Assembly: GCF_004795035.1 (NCBI RefSeq)
Contig: NZ_SSBK01000009.1
Span: 149,049 to 213,048, forward strand
DNA from: Streptomyces sp. A0958
Lineage (GTDB): Bacteria; Actinomycetota; Actinomycetes; Streptomycetales; Streptomycetaceae
Reading direction: 5' to 3'
DNA: 64,000 nucleotides
Below are positions 40,252 to 49,775 of the stretch, one piece after another (position 1 is the first letter of the stretch; every line of letters starts with the position of its first letter). A program made the position numbers and the translations under genes. Below the pieces are notes generated by a model. It saw only the letters and a program-made list of their open reading frames with translations. It did not search any database and was not told where the DNA came from.

Positions 40252-41898
40252 TCAGATCCCGGCCGCTGCGGACAGGTCCCGCTTGATGTCCGTCAGCAGG
40301 GCCGTCGCCCGGGCGCGGGCCGCCGGGAGGTCGTCGGGCGTGGTGACCGGGACCACGACCTCCAGGTAGCACTTCAGCTTCGGCTCGGTGCCGCTCGGGC
40401 GGACGATCACGCGGGCGCCCTCCAGGCCGTAGCGCAGCCCGTCGGTGGGGGGCAGCCGGTCCGTGCCGAGGGACAGGTCCTCGGCGGTGGTGACGGGCAG
40501 GCCCGCCAGGGACGTCGGGGGCTGCTCGCGCAGGCGGCGCATGGCGTCCGCGATGACGGAAAGGTCCTCCACCCGGACCGAGAGCTGGTCGGTCGCGTGC
40601 AGGCCGTGCTCCAGGGCGAGGTCGTCCAGCAGGTCCAGGAGCGTACGGCCCTGCTCCTTGAGTACGGAGGCGAGCTCGGCGACGAGCAGCGCGGCCGTGA
40701 TGCCGTCCTTGTCGCGGACGCCGTCCGGGTCGACGCAGTAGCCGAGCGCCTCCTCGTACCCGTAGCGCAGCCCCTCGACGCGGGCGATCCACTTGAAGCC
40801 CGTCAGCGTCTCCTCGTAACCAAGGCCCGCCTTCTCGGCGATCCGGCCGAGGAGCGACGACGAGACGATCGACTCGGCGAACACGCCGGTCGCGCCCCGG
40901 CGCACGAGGTGGGCGGCGAGCAGCGCGCCGACCTCGTCGCCGCGCAGCATCCGCCAGCCGCCGTCCGCGCCCGGGTCCGGTACGGCGACGGCGCAGCGGT
41001 CGGCGTCCGGGTCGTTGGCGATGACGATGTCGGGGTCCGTGCGGCGCGCGGTGGCGAACGCGAGATCCATCGCGCCGGGCTCCTCCGGATTGGGGAAGGC
41101 CACGGTGGGGAACGCGGGGTCCGGCTCGGCCTGCTCCGCGACGAGGACCGGGGCGGGGAAACCGGCCCGGTCGAACGCGGCGGTCAGCACGGAGGTGCCG
41201 ACACCGTGCATCGCGGTGTACACGACGCGGGCGGTACGCGGCGAACCGGCGTCGAGCACGCTGTCCGTACGCGCCAGATAGGCGTCCAGCACCTCGTCGC
41301 CCAGGGTCTCCCAGCCGTCGCCGGGGCGGGGCACGGTGTCGAGCGGACCGACCGCTGCGATGGCGGCGGCGATCTCGCCGTCGGCCGGCGGCACGATCTG
41401 CGAGCCGTCGCCGAGGTAGACCTTGTAGCCGTTGTCGCGCGGCGGGTTGTGGCTGGCGGTCACCTCGACGCCCGCGACGGCACCCAGGTGCCTTATGGCG
41501 TACGCGAGCACGGGGGTGGGAAGCGGGCGGGGGAGCACCGCCGCCCGCAGACCCGCACCCGTCATCACGGCGGCCGTGTCCCGGGCGAAGTCGGCGGACT
41601 TGTAGCGGGCGTCGTAGCCGATGACGACGAGACCCCCGGCCTGCCCCTGGTCCTTGAGGTACGCGGCCAGGCCGGCGGCGGCGCGCATGACCACGGCGCG
41701 GTTCATGCGCATGGGGCCGGCGCCCAGCTCGCCCCGGAGCCCGGCGGTGCCGAACTGGAGCGTGCCGGCGAAGCGGGCGGCGAGCTCGTCCAGGTCCTCC
41801 GCGTCGATGAGCTTGGCCAGCTCGTCGCGGGTCTCGGAGTCGGGGTCCTCGGAGAGCCAGGTCCTGGCCCGGGCGAGGAGGTCCTGCGTCGTCGTCAC
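40252..41898 (-). CDS. Phosphohexomutase (phosphoglucomutase/phosphomannomutase)
   Basis: The 548-residue enzyme moves a phosphate between C1 and C6 (or C5) of a sugar phosphate. The active-site serine is in VTASHNPPRDNGYKVY near residue 135, the metal loop is NDPDADRCAV near 280, the sugar loop GDEVG near 307, and the phosphate-binding loop RPSGTEPKLK near 510. Length fits the long actinobacterial class. Next to purine nucleoside phosphorylase it could act as a phosphopentomutase on ribose 1-phosphate or deoxyribose 1-phosphate; this is a context inference. The start is GTG or ATG at 41898. Confidence 0.92.
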   Translation of the reverse strand: MTTTQDLLARARTWLSEDPDSETRDELAKLIDAEDLDELAARFAGTLQFGTAGLRGELGAGPMRMNRAVVMRAAAGLAAYLKDQGQAGGLVVIGYDARYKSADFARDTAAVMTGAGLRAAVLPRPLPTPVLAYAIRHLGAVAGVEVTASHNPPRDNGYKVYLGDGSQIVPPADGEIAAAIAAVGPLDTVPRPGDGWETLGDEVLDAYLARTDSVLDAGSPRTARVVYTAMHGVGTSVLTAAFDRAGFPAPVLVAEQAEPDPAFPTVAFPNPEEPGAMDLAFATARRTDPDIVIANDPDADRCAVAVPDPGADGGWRMLRGDEVGALLAAHLVRRGATGVFAESIVSSSLLGRIAEKAGLGYEETLTGFKWIARVEGLRYGYEEALGYCVDPDGVRDKDGITAALLVAELASVLKEQGRTLLDLLDDLALEHGLHATDQLSVRVEDLSVIADAMRRLREQPPTSLAGLPVTTAEDLSLGTDRLPPTDGLRYGLEGARVIVRPSGTEPKLKCYLEVVVPVTTPDDLPAARARATALLTDIKRDLSAAAGI

Positions 41899-42322
41899 GG
41901 GGTCCGCCTTTCGGGGGGGAGGGGGAGGGGAGGTGGGGAGGGGAGGTGGGGCGGGGTGCGGTGGGGCGGTACGCGGGTGGGCGCCTGCGGCGGGACTGTT
42001 CCCCTACCCGCCCCTTCCCGTAACCGGGGCTCCGCCCCGGCCCCCGCTCCTCAAGCGCCGGAGGGGCTGGGTTTGTGGGGCTCGGCCTCGGGCCCCGCTT
42101 CTCGAGCGCCGGAGGGGCTGGGTTTGTGGGGCTCGGCCTCGGGCCCCGCTTCTCGAGCGCCGGAGGGGCTGGGTTTGTGGGGCTCGGCCTCGGGCCCTGC
42201 TCCTCAAGCGCCGGAGGGGCTTGAGTGCGCGCCGGAGGGGCTGGGAGTGGCCGGGGGTGAATCAAGCCCCTCCGGCGATTGAGGAGCGGGGCTGTGGGGG
42301 CCGCGCCCCCACGAAGGCCGCC
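41899..42322. repeat. G-rich stretch and 51-base tandem copies of the interspersed repeat
   Basis: 41912-41995 is a G-run region with no gene. From about 42025 to 42230 four copies of the interspersed palindromic repeat (CGCCGGAGGGGCTGG core) recur every 51 bases with GGGTTTGTGGGGCTCGGCC between them. At 42262-42292 a copy in inverted orientation follows. The region lies between the mutase start and the end of the purine nucleoside phosphorylase gene. Confidence 0.8.
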
Positions 42323-43147
42323 TCAGATCCGTTCCAGCACCCGCGCCAGCAGCGAGCCCATCCGGGTCGCCGAGTCGCGGCCCGCCTGAAGGACCTCCTC
42401 GTGGTTCAGCGGCTCCCCGCTCAGGCCCGCCGCCAGGTTCGTCACCAGGGAGAGGCCCAGGACCTCGGCGCCCGCCTCGCGGGCCGCGATGGCCTCCAGG
42501 ACCGTGGACATGCCGACGAGGTCGCCGCCCATCACGCGGACCATGTTGATCTCGGCCGGCGTCTCGTAGTGCGGGCCGGGGAACTGCACGTACACGCCCT
42601 CTTCGAGCGTCCCGTCGACCTCCTTGCACAGCGCCCGCAGCCGCGGCGAGTACAGGTCGGTCAGGTCGACGAAGTTCGCGCCGACGATCGGCGAGGCCGC
42701 CGTGAGATTGATGTGGTCGCTGATCAGGACCGGCTGCCCGGGCCGCATCCCCTCACGCAGACCCCCGCAGCCGTTCGTCAGGACCACGGTCCGGCAGCCC
42801 GCGGCGACCGCGGTGCGCACCCCGTGCGCCACGGCGGCGACGCCGTGGCGCTCGTAGAAGTGCGTACGGCCCAGGAACACCAGGGCGCGCTTGTCGCCGA
42901 TCAGGTGCGAGCGGACCGTGCCGCCGTGGCCCTCGACGGCGGGCGCGGGGAAGCCGGGGAGCGCGGTCACCGGGAACTCGGCCTCCGGAACGCCGAGCGC
43001 GGCGCCGGCGGGCGCCCAGCCGGAGCCCATCACGAGGGCGACGTCGTGGGTCTCGGCACCGGTCAGCTCGCGCAGGCGGGCGGCGGCGTCGGCGGCGGCG
43101 GCGTACGGGTCGCCCTGGATGTGGTCCGGAATAACTGATGCGTTCAC
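42323..43147 (-). CDS. Purine nucleoside phosphorylase
   Basis: The enzyme splits inosine, guanosine and their deoxy forms with phosphate. The 274 residues match the trimeric class: [14 protein letters not shown] (phosphate loop), [40 protein letters not shown] near 125-152, [24 protein letters not shown] with the base-binding Glu and Met, and [21 protein letters not shown]. The ATG at 43147 lies 25 bases after the operator palindrome. Adenosine deaminase and this enzyme together turn adenosine into hypoxanthine plus sugar phosphate. Confidence 0.94.
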   Translation of the reverse strand: MNASVIPDHIQGDPYAAAADAAARLRELTGAETHDVALVMGSGWAPAGAALGVPEAEFPVTALPGFPAPAVEGHGGTVRSHLIGDKRALVFLGRTHFYERHGVAAVAHGVRTAVAAGCRTVVLTNGCGGLREGMRPGQPVLISDHINLTAASPIVGANFVDLTDLYSPRLRALCKEVDGTLEEGVYVQFPGPHYETPAEINMVRVMGGDLVGMSTVLEAIAAREAGAEVLGLSLVTNLAAGLSGEPLNHEEVLQAGRDSATRMGSLLARVLERI

Positions 43148-43172
43148 GCGGATGAGGGTAACCGCTCATTCC

Positions 43173-43184
43173 CTACGCGCGTAG
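43173..43184. promoter_or_regulatory. Palindromic operator CTACGCGCGTAG, site 5 (purine nucleoside phosphorylase)
   Basis: A perfect copy of the palindrome lies 25 bases before the ATG of the phosphorylase. Confidence 0.7.
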
Positions 43185-43312
43185 ATGCTCCCGTACAGAG
43201 TCTCGCCACGTTCGTTCGTGCGTTCCCACAGTCGGGCCCCGGCCGGGCGCCCGGCCGGCCGCGAAAGGGCAGGTCGGGACCGCTCCCACGGCGGCCCGGG
43301 CCGCCCACGCGG

Positions 43313-43750
43313 TCAGCAGGGGCGTTTGCGGAGTTCCATCACATAATCGTGCGGAGCGCCGGCGGAATCGGCCGCGTCCGCGATCTCGCCCAGGTAGCGG
43401 GCGGACGGCAGCCCGCCCTCGTAGCCGTTGAGCACATAGATCCAGGCCGGCTCCTCGCCGTCCAGGGTGTGCACCCGGATGCGCATGCGGCGGTAGATGT
43501 CGAGTCCCACGCCCTCCCAGCGGTCCATGGAGTCCTCATCCATGGGCGCCAGGTCGTACAGGGCCACGAACACCTGCGAGCGGGGCGCCTCCACCACGGT
43601 GGCCAGCGCACCCTCCCAGCCCATCTGCTCCCCGCCGAAGGTCAGCCGCCAGCCGTTCAGCCAGCCGGTGCCGCGCAGCGGTGAGTGCGGGGCGCGGCGC
43701 GTCATCAGCCGCGCGTCGAGGTTGCCGGCGTACGCGGCGTAGAGCGACAT
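43313..43750 (-). CDS. Gamma-glutamylcyclotransferase-like protein
   Basis: The 145 residues match the AIG2/GGCT fold: LYAAYAGNLDARLM at the start (substrate loop), GTGWLNGWRLTFGG, LYDLAPMDEDSMDRWEGVGLDIYRRMRIRV with the Asp/Glu region, and WIYVLNGYEGGLPSARYLGEIADAA. Such proteins handle gamma-glutamyl amides, but the true substrate is unknown. ATG 43750 gives a family-length protein; a longer upstream frame to 43948 lacks similarity. Confidence 0.85.
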   Translation of the reverse strand: MSLYAAYAGNLDARLMTRRAPHSPLRGTGWLNGWRLTFGGEQMGWEGALATVVEAPRSQVFVALYDLAPMDEDSMDRWEGVGLDIYRRMRIRVHTLDGEEPAWIYVLNGYEGGLPSARYLGEIADAADSAGAPHDYVMELRKRPC

Positions 43751-44025
43751 GGAACCGAGGGTACGGGAGGTGGCGCCGGGAGCGGCGGTTCCTGTGAGGA
43801 AGGCCCCCGCGAGAGGGGGAATCGGCGGGGCGGCCCGAAGGGGCGGATTCACCGGCTGCGGCCGTGCGCCGTGCGCCCCGGCGCACGTATGGAGGGCCCC
43901 GGGGAGAAGCACCTTGGCGGGTGCGGGACAATGAAGTACGTACTGCATTCCCCCGGGGCGATCCCCCGGACCCCCGGCCGGGGCAGCAGACGGCCGCGGG
44001 ATGAGAAACGCGAGGCGGACTTTTC

Positions 44026-45465
44026 GTGACCCGGATCGTGATCATCGGCGGCGGACCCGGCGGGTACGAGGCGGCATTGGTGGGCGCCCAACTCGGCGCG
44101 GAGGTGACCGTCGTCGACTGTGACGGCCTCGGCGGCGCGTCGGTCCTCACCGACTGCGTGCCCTCGAAGACCCTGATCGCGACGGCCGAGGTGATGACCA
44201 CCTTCGACTCCTCGTACGAGGAGCTGGGCATCATCGTCGCGGACGACACACCGCCCACGGAGCAGGCCGCGCGTGTGGTCGGCGTCGACCTGGGGAAGGT
44301 CAACCGCCGTGTGAAGCGCCTGGCGCTCGCCCAGTCCCACGACATCACCGCCTCCGTCACCCGCGCCGGCGCACGCGTGATGCGCGGGCGCGGCCGGCTG
44401 GAGGGCCTGCAGGCCGCCGACGGCTCCCGCCAGGTCGTCGTCGCGGCGGCCGACGGTACGGAGGAGACGCTCACCGCGGACGCCGTGCTGATCGCGACCG
44501 GCGGCCACCCCCGGGAGATCCCCGACGCGCTCCCCGACGGCGAGCGCATCCTGAACTGGACCCAGGTCTACGACCTCGACGAGCTGCCGCAGGAGCTCAT
44601 CGTCGTCGGCTCCGGCGTCACGGGTGCCGAGTTCGCCGGCGCCTACCAGGCCCTCGGCTCGCGCGTCACCCTCGTCTCGTCCCGTGACCGGGTGCTGCCC
44701 GGCGAGGACCCCGACGCCGCCGCGGTCCTGGAGGACGTCTTCCGGCGCCGCGGCATGAACGTGATGGCCCGCTCCCGCGCGCAGTCCGCCAAGCGCGTCG
44801 GCGACCGGGTCGAGGTGACCCTCGCCGACGGCCGGGTCATCTCCGGCTCGCACTGCCTGATGGCGGTCGGCGCCGTCCCCAACACCGCCGGCATGGGGCT
44901 GGAGGAGGCCGGCGTCCGGCTCAAGGACTCCGGCCACATCTGGACCGACAAGGTCTCCCGTACCAGCGCGCCCGGCGTCTACGCGGCCGGTGACGTCACC
45001 GGAATCTTCGCGCTCGCCTCCGTCGCCGCCATGCAGGGCCGCATCGCGATGTACCACTTCCTGGGCGACGCGGTCGCCCCGCTGAACCTGAAGACGGTCT
45101 CCTCGAACGTCTTCACCGACCCGGAGATCGCCACCGTCGGCTACAGCCAGGCGGACGTGGACGCGGGCAGGATCGAGGCCCTGGTCGTCAAGCTGCCGCT
45201 GCTGCGCAACCCGCGCGCCAAGATGCAGGGCATCCGGGACGGCTTCGTCAAGATCTTCTGCCGGCCCGGCACCGGCATCGTGGTCGGCGGCTGCGTCGTC
45301 GCGCCCCGGGCGAGCGAGCTGATCCACCCCATCTCGATCGCGGTCGACAACAATCTGACGGTCGAGCAGATCGCAAACGCCTTCACTGTGTACCCGTCCC
45401 TGTCGGGTTCGATCGCCGAAGTGGCCCGCCAGTTGCACAGCCGTAAGCGCACGGGCGAGGCGTAA
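44026..45465 (+). CDS. NAD(P)H-quinone dehydrogenase, LpdA-type flavoprotein
   Basis: This 479-residue flavoprotein of the pyridine nucleotide-disulfide family has an FAD site (IVIIGGGPGGYEAALVGAQLGAEVTVVD), NAD site (LIVVGSGVTGAEFAGAYQALG near 185), and the second FAD motif (VYAAGDVTGIFALASVAAMQG). The redox centre reads GGASVLTDCVPSK: the first of the two cysteines of lipoamide dehydrogenase is replaced. Mycobacterial LpdA shows the same loss and acts as a quinone reductase, so that role is more likely than a dehydrogenase complex role. The GTG start follows TTTTC; no strong ribosome site. Confidence 0.88.
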   Translation: MTRIVIIGGGPGGYEAALVGAQLGAEVTVVDCDGLGGASVLTDCVPSKTLIATAEVMTTFDSSYEELGIIVADDTPPTEQAARVVGVDLGKVNRRVKRLALAQSHDITASVTRAGARVMRGRGRLEGLQAADGSRQVVVAAADGTEETLTADAVLIATGGHPREIPDALPDGERILNWTQVYDLDELPQELIVVGSGVTGAEFAGAYQALGSRVTLVSSRDRVLPGEDPDAAAVLEDVFRRRGMNVMARSRAQSAKRVGDRVEVTLADGRVISGSHCLMAVGAVPNTAGMGLEEAGVRLKDSGHIWTDKVSRTSAPGVYAAGDVTGIFALASVAAMQGRIAMYHFLGDAVAPLNLKTVSSNVFTDPEIATVGYSQADVDAGRIEALVVKLPLLRNPRAKMQGIRDGFVKIFCRPGTGIVVGGCVVAPRASELIHPISIAVDNNLTVEQIANAFTVYPSLSGSIAEVARQLHSRKRTGEA

Positions 45466-45673
45466 CCGCCCGGGATACGGGGCCGGGGGCCCGGCGCAGC
45501 CCGGCATATCCCGGCAACTCCCGGCAAGTCGGGCGGCCCTGCGACCGCCGCCCGATCAGGAGAGGGCAACAAGGTAGCCGCCTATACCACTTGGCGACCG
45601 TCCGTATGTACAACTTCTGCTATTCGGCGCAAACTGCTGAAAACTGTCGTGCGGTCACGTTACTGTCAGTTTC
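45466..45673. promoter_or_regulatory. Intergenic region upstream of the DeoR-type gene
   Basis: The left half has short CCCGGCA repeats (45490-45530) and a hairpin-like stretch. The right half is A/T-richer and carries AAACTG twice (45631-45636, 45641-45646) and its complement CAGTTT (45667-45672), which ends two bases before the DeoR-type start codon. Confidence 0.5.
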
Positions 45674-46666
45674 GTGTTCGCTGCAGAACGTCGTCAGTTG
45701 ATCCTCGAAATGGTGCGTGCCAACGGGGCGGTATCGCTCCGTGAGCTCGCCCGCGTCGTCCAGACCTCCGAAGTGACCGTACGGCGGGACGTGCGGGCAC
45801 TGGAGGCAGAAGGACTCCTCGACCGCCGGCACGGCGGTGCGGTTTTGCCGGGCGGTTTTACGCGGGAGTCCGGCTTTCCGCAGAAATCCCATCTCGCCAC
45901 CGCGGAGAAAACGGCCATCGCCGACCTGGCCGCCGGCCTCGTCGAAGAGGGCGAGGCCATTGTGGTCGGCGCCGGTACGACCACGCAGGAGCTGGCCCGC
46001 CGGCTCGCGCGCGTCCCCGGCCTGACCGTCGTCACCAACTCACTGCTGGTCGCCCAGGCGCTGGCCCACGCCAACCGGGTGGAAGTGGTGATGACCGGGG
46101 GCACCCTCCGCGGCTCCAACTACGCCCTGGTGGGCAGCGGTGCCGAGCAGTCGCTCCAAGGGCTGCGGGTCTCGCGCGCGTTCCTGTCCGGGAGCGGGCT
46201 CACCGCCGAGCGCGGGCTGTCCACGTCCAACATGCTCTCCGCGAGCGTGGACCGGGCGCTGGTGCAGGCCGCGGCGGAGGTGGTGGTCCTCGCGGACCAC
46301 ACCAAGCTCGGCTCCGACACGATGTTCCAGACCGTGCCGACGGATCTCATCACCCATCTGGTGACGGACGAGCCCGCCGCGCACGACGAGCGGGCGGCGG
46401 CGGAGTTGCAGGCGCTGGCTGACCAGGGCGTGCAGATCGCTGTCGCGGGCGGGGGGGCGGGGGCGGCTGCCGCCGCGTCCGCGTCCGGGGCGGCTTCGGT
46501 GTCCGGTGACGCCGCTTCGGCGGGGCGGTCCTCTCGGCGCGAGATGCCGTTGCCCGGGCAGCGGCGTACGCATGGGCAGGCGTTGCGGGGGGTGCTGGCT
46601 GAGCCGGGGGCGGCGGGGGAGCGGGAACGGGAGCGGGCTCGGGTGGCGGACCTTCGGCGGCGGTAG
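45674..46666 (+). CDS. DeoR-family transcriptional regulator
   Basis: The 330 residues have the DeoR N-terminal winged HTH (AAERRQLILEMVRANGAVSLRELARVVQTSEVTVRRDVRALEAEGLLDRRHGGAV) and the sugar-phosphate sensor domain (IVVGAGTTTQELARRL, MTGGTLRGSNYALVGSGAEQSL, VVVLADHTKLGSDTMFQTVP). Sensor domains of this family bind phosphorylated sugars, so a sugar phosphate from nucleoside breakdown is possible. It is the only DeoR-type regulator in the window and a candidate for the palindrome-linked regulon, although it lacks the palindrome upstream. The last 80 residues are an Ala/Gly/Arg-rich low-complexity tail that is unusual for the family. Confidence 0.88.
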   Translation: MFAAERRQLILEMVRANGAVSLRELARVVQTSEVTVRRDVRALEAEGLLDRRHGGAVLPGGFTRESGFPQKSHLATAEKTAIADLAAGLVEEGEAIVVGAGTTTQELARRLARVPGLTVVTNSLLVAQALAHANRVEVVMTGGTLRGSNYALVGSGAEQSLQGLRVSRAFLSGSGLTAERGLSTSNMLSASVDRALVQAAAEVVVLADHTKLGSDTMFQTVPTDLITHLVTDEPAAHDERAAAELQALADQGVQIAVAGGGAGAAAAASASGAASVSGDAASAGRSSRREMPLPGQRRTHGQALRGVLAEPGAAGERERERARVADLRRR

Positions 46667-46679
46667 CGGGGTGCGGCGC

Positions 46680-46890
46680 GGGTCCGTTTCGGGGGCGCTG
46701 CCCCCGGGCCCCTGCTCCTCAATCGCCGGAGGGGTTTGAAGGGTGGGCGCTGCCCCCGGGCCCCTGTTCCTCAATCGCCGGAGGGGTTTGAAGGGTGGGC
46801 GCTGCCCCCGGGCCCCTGTTCCTCAATCGCCGGAGGGGTTTGAAGGGTGGGCGCTGCCCCCGGGCCCCCGCTCCTCAATCGCCGGAGGGG
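46680..46890. repeat. 52-base tandem copies of the interspersed repeat
   Basis: Four copies of a unit with CTCCTCAATCGCCGG then AGGGGTTTGAA recur every 52 bases, joined by GGGTGGGCGCTGCCCCCGGG. The rightmost copy overlaps the end of the convergent TetR gene. Confidence 0.8.
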
Positions 46891-47477
46891 CTTGAATCGC
46901 CTCGCAGGCCTCGTAGCGTCAATGTCAGTAGGCGGGCGGCCAGGTCTGGGTCGTCCGGGGATTGTTCGGCGGCCAGGGCGATCGCGTTGGTCAGTTGCAT
47001 CAGGTCGTCTATGGATACGTCCGCCCGGACCGAGCCGGTTGCCTGGGCGCGGGTCAGGAGGGCCGAACCCGCCTCGCGCAGCGGCGTATTGCACCTGGCC
47101 AGGGCCGAACTCTCGTCGCGGCACGTGGACATGAGCGCCTGGGCCAGGCCGCGGTACTCACCCGCATGAGTGATGATCGCACCCAGCCACTCCACCAGCG
47201 CGGCACACGGCCGCTCCGCCTCGGCCAGTTCGCGGGAGCGGGTGATCAGGGAGGTCACCGCCTCCTGGAAGACGGCGCTCATCAGCGCGTGCCGGGTCGG
47301 GAAGTGGCGGTACAGCGTGCCGATGCCCACGCCCGCACGCCGCGCCACGTCCTCCAGGGACGCGTCGGTGCCGTGCTCCGCGAAGGCGCTACGGGCCTCC
47401 GTCAGCAGCCGGCCGTAGTTGCGGCGCGCGTCGGCACGCATGGGCCGGGCCGGCGTCCCTGCCGCGCTCATCGCCAT
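46875..47477 (-). CDS. TetR-family transcriptional regulator
   Basis: The 200 residues have a TetR N-terminal HTH (NYGRLLTEARSAFAEHGTDASLEDVARRAGVGIGTLYRHFPTRHALMSAVF) and a ligand-binding domain of the kind found in Streptomyces SbtR-like proteins (LVEWLGAIITHAGEYRGLAQALM). ATG 47477 is preceded by GGGAGG at good distance. The last residues GDSSPSGD and the stop lie in a copy of the interspersed repeat, as in the uridine kinase-like gene. The regulated genes are not obvious; it is convergent with the DeoR gene. Confidence 0.88.
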   Translation of the reverse strand: MAMSAAGTPARPMRADARRNYGRLLTEARSAFAEHGTDASLEDVARRAGVGIGTLYRHFPTRHALMSAVFQEAVTSLITRSRELAEAERPCAALVEWLGAIITHAGEYRGLAQALMSTCRDESSALARCNTPLREAGSALLTRAQATGSVRADVSIDDLMQLTNAIALAAEQSPDDPDLAARLLTLTLRGLRGDSSPSGD

Positions 47478-47648
47478 TGGTGCGGTCCTCCCTGTCACCC
47501 TGTCATCCGGTCTCCGGGTCTCCAGGATGCCATCGCGCAACTGGCGGTACGGCCCGTAACCGGTCGCCCGAATGGCCGGTGCCCCGGTCACGTTCAATGA
47601 CATGACCGGGGCACCGGCGGAAGGGGGTGGCGGGGACGGGCCCCGGCG

Positions 47649-49403
47649 TCAGTCCTTGATCTCGCAGATGGCCGCACCGGACGAGATCGAGCTGCCGACC
47701 ACGGCGGCCAGGCCCTTGACCGTGCCGGAGCGGTGCGCGTTCAGCGGCTGCTCCATCTTCATGGCCTCCAGGACGACGATCAGGTCGCCCTCCTTGACCT
47801 CCTGGCCCTCTTCCACGGCGATCTTCACGATCGTGCCCTGCATCGGGGAGGCGAGGGTGTCGCCGGAGACGGCGGAGCCGGACTTCTTCGCCGCGCGGCG
47901 CTTGGGCTTGGCGCCCGCCGCGAGGCCGGTACGGGCCAGGCTCATGCCGAGCGAGGAGGGCAGCGAGACCTCCAGGCGCTTGCCGCCGACCTCGACGACG
48001 ACCGTCTCGCGGCCGGACTCGTCGTCCGCGTCCGCATCGGCGGGAGCGGCGAACGGCTTGATCTCGTTGACGAACTCCGTCTCGATCCAGCGGGTGTGGA
48101 CGCGGAACGGGTCGGCGGTGAACGCCGGGTCCGTCACGACCGCGCGGTGGAACGGGATGGCGGTGGCCATGCCCTCGACGTGGAACTCGGCCAGGGCGCG
48201 GGCCGCGCGCTGGAGCGCCTGCTCACGCGTGGCACCGGTCACGATCAGCTTCGCCAGCAGCGAGTCCCAGGCGGGGCCGATGACCGAGCCGGACTCGACG
48301 CCCGCGTCGAGCCGGACGCCCGGACCGGACGGCGCGTCGAACCGGGTGACGGTGCCCGGGGCCGGCAGGAAGCCGCGGCCCGGGTCCTCGCCGTTGATCC
48401 GGAACTCGAACGAGTGACCGCGCCCGGCGGGGTCGTCGTAGCCGAGCTCCTCGCCGTCGGCGATGCGGAACATCTCGCGGACGAGGTCGATGCCGGAGAC
48501 CTCCTCGGTCACCGGGTGCTCGACCTGGAGGCGGGTGTTGACCTCGAGGAAGGAGATCGTGCCGTCCAGGCCCACCAGGAACTCGACCGTGCCGGCGCCG
48601 ACGTAGCCGGCCTCCTTCAGGATCGCCTTGGACGCCGCGTACAGCTGGGCGTTCTGCTCGTCGGAGAGGAAGGGGGCCGGGGCCTCCTCCACGAGCTTCT
48701 GGTGGCGGCGCTGGAGCGAGCAGTCACGGGTCGAGACGACGACCACGTTGCCGTGGGTGTCGGCCAGGCACTGGGTCTCCACGTGCCGCGGCTTGTCGAG
48801 GTAGCGCTCCACGAAGCACTCCCCCCGCCCGAACGCGGCGACGGCCTCACGGACCGCGGAGTCGTACAGCTCCGGGATCTCCTCCAGGGTGCGCGCGACC
48901 TTCAGACCGCGACCGCCACCACCGAAGGCGGCCTTGATCGCGATCGGCAGGCCGTGCTCCTCGGCGAAGGCGACGACCTCGGCGGAGCCCGAGACCGGGT
49001 CCGGGGTGCCCGCGACGAGCGGGGCACCGGCGCGCTGCGCGATGTGGCGGGCGGCGACCTTGTCACCGAGGTCCCGGATCGCCTGCGGCGGCGGGCCGAT
49101 CCACGTCAGACCGGCGTCCAGTACGGCCTGGGCGAACTCGGCGTTCTCCGAGAGGAAGCCGTAACCCGGGTGGATCGCGTCCGCCCCGGAGTCCTTGGCA
49201 GCCTGGAGCACCTTGGCGATGTCCAGGTAACTGGCCGCCGGGGTGTCACCGCCCAGAGCGAATGCCTCGTCGGCCGCACGCACGTGCAGAGCGTCGCGGT
49301 CCGGGTCTGCGTAGACGGCCACGCTCCCGATTCCCGCGTCCCGGCAGGCCCGAGCAACACGGACAGCAATTTCGCCACGGTTGGCGATGAGCACCTTGCG
49401 CAC
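47649..49403 (-). CDS. accA2: Acyl-CoA carboxylase alpha subunit (biotin carboxylase + BCCP)
   Basis: The alpha chain carboxylates its own biotin and delivers CO2 to the beta subunit PccB to make malonyl- or methylmalonyl-CoA. The 584 residues contain the biotin carboxylase part ([52 protein letters not shown]-grasp loop, [14 protein letters not shown]), a linker, and a C-terminal BCCP domain with the biotinylated Lys in [19 protein letters not shown] lies ideally before GTG 49403. pccB, pccE and the biotin ligase birA lie 2-4 kb away. I use accA2 by memory of S. coelicolor; accA1 is a near-identical paralogue there. Confidence 0.92.
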   Translation of the reverse strand: MRKVLIANRGEIAVRVARACRDAGIGSVAVYADPDRDALHVRAADEAFALGGDTPAASYLDIAKVLQAAKDSGADAIHPGYGFLSENAEFAQAVLDAGLTWIGPPPQAIRDLGDKVAARHIAQRAGAPLVAGTPDPVSGSAEVVAFAEEHGLPIAIKAAFGGGGRGLKVARTLEEIPELYDSAVREAVAAFGRGECFVERYLDKPRHVETQCLADTHGNVVVVSTRDCSLQRRHQKLVEEAPAPFLSDEQNAQLYAASKAILKEAGYVGAGTVEFLVGLDGTISFLEVNTRLQVEHPVTEEVSGIDLVREMFRIADGEELGYDDPAGRGHSFEFRINGEDPGRGFLPAPGTVTRFDAPSGPGVRLDAGVESGSVIGPAWDSLLAKLIVTGATREQALQRAARALAEFHVEGMATAIPFHRAVVTDPAFTADPFRVHTRWIETEFVNEIKPFAAPADADADDESGRETVVVEVGGKRLEVSLPSSLGMSLARTGLAAGAKPKRRAAKKSGSAVSGDTLASPMQGTIVKIAVEEGQEVKEGDLIVVLEAMKMEQPLNAHRSGTVKGLAAVVGSSISSGAAICEIKD

Positions 49404-49775
49404 GATGGCTCCCTCCTTGAAACAAGCTGAGTTTAGGGACAACCGACACGGTCCTACGACCCGTCCCCAATGGTGAGCTTGCCCACACGGAGTGTGATTC
49501 GAGGTGTGCTCGAGTCGCGAAATCCCTTGTGCCACCACGGTACGCCGGGTTCTGAAACCGCACAGTAGCGATCAGGTGTGGCCCAGGTCTCTATCGGCAC
49601 GGGCAGCGACTGACCGTGATTCTTTGTGGACTTCCCACTAAGGGGTGGGCAATTCTTTGCCCGACGCACTGAAGCCCGGACGGATAGGGGTCCGCCGGGG
49701 TTCCGCCGGGCTCTTGTCGTGGCCATTACTGGTTAGTAGGGTCCGCGCTATCGCACGTACTGCAGGTAACAGGGG
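49404..49775. other. Divergent intergenic region between accA2 and a membrane protein gene
   Basis: The 370 bases are less G/C-rich than the flanks and should hold the accA2 promoter (minus) and that of the membrane protein gene (plus; TGGTTAGTAGGGTCC at 49730-49744 is a possible -10 area). No repeat or operator is evident and no coding frame is convincing. Confidence 0.5.

Noticed and set aside
45674..46666. DeoR-type gene as the proven regulator of the palindrome regulon
   Set aside because: It is nearby and of a fitting family, but the palindrome is absent from its own promoter and a different repeated hexamer is there. Kept only as a candidate.
49454..49726. Minus-strand 90-residue frame upstream of accA2
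   Set aside because: It overlaps the promoter region, has no ribosome site and no family features.
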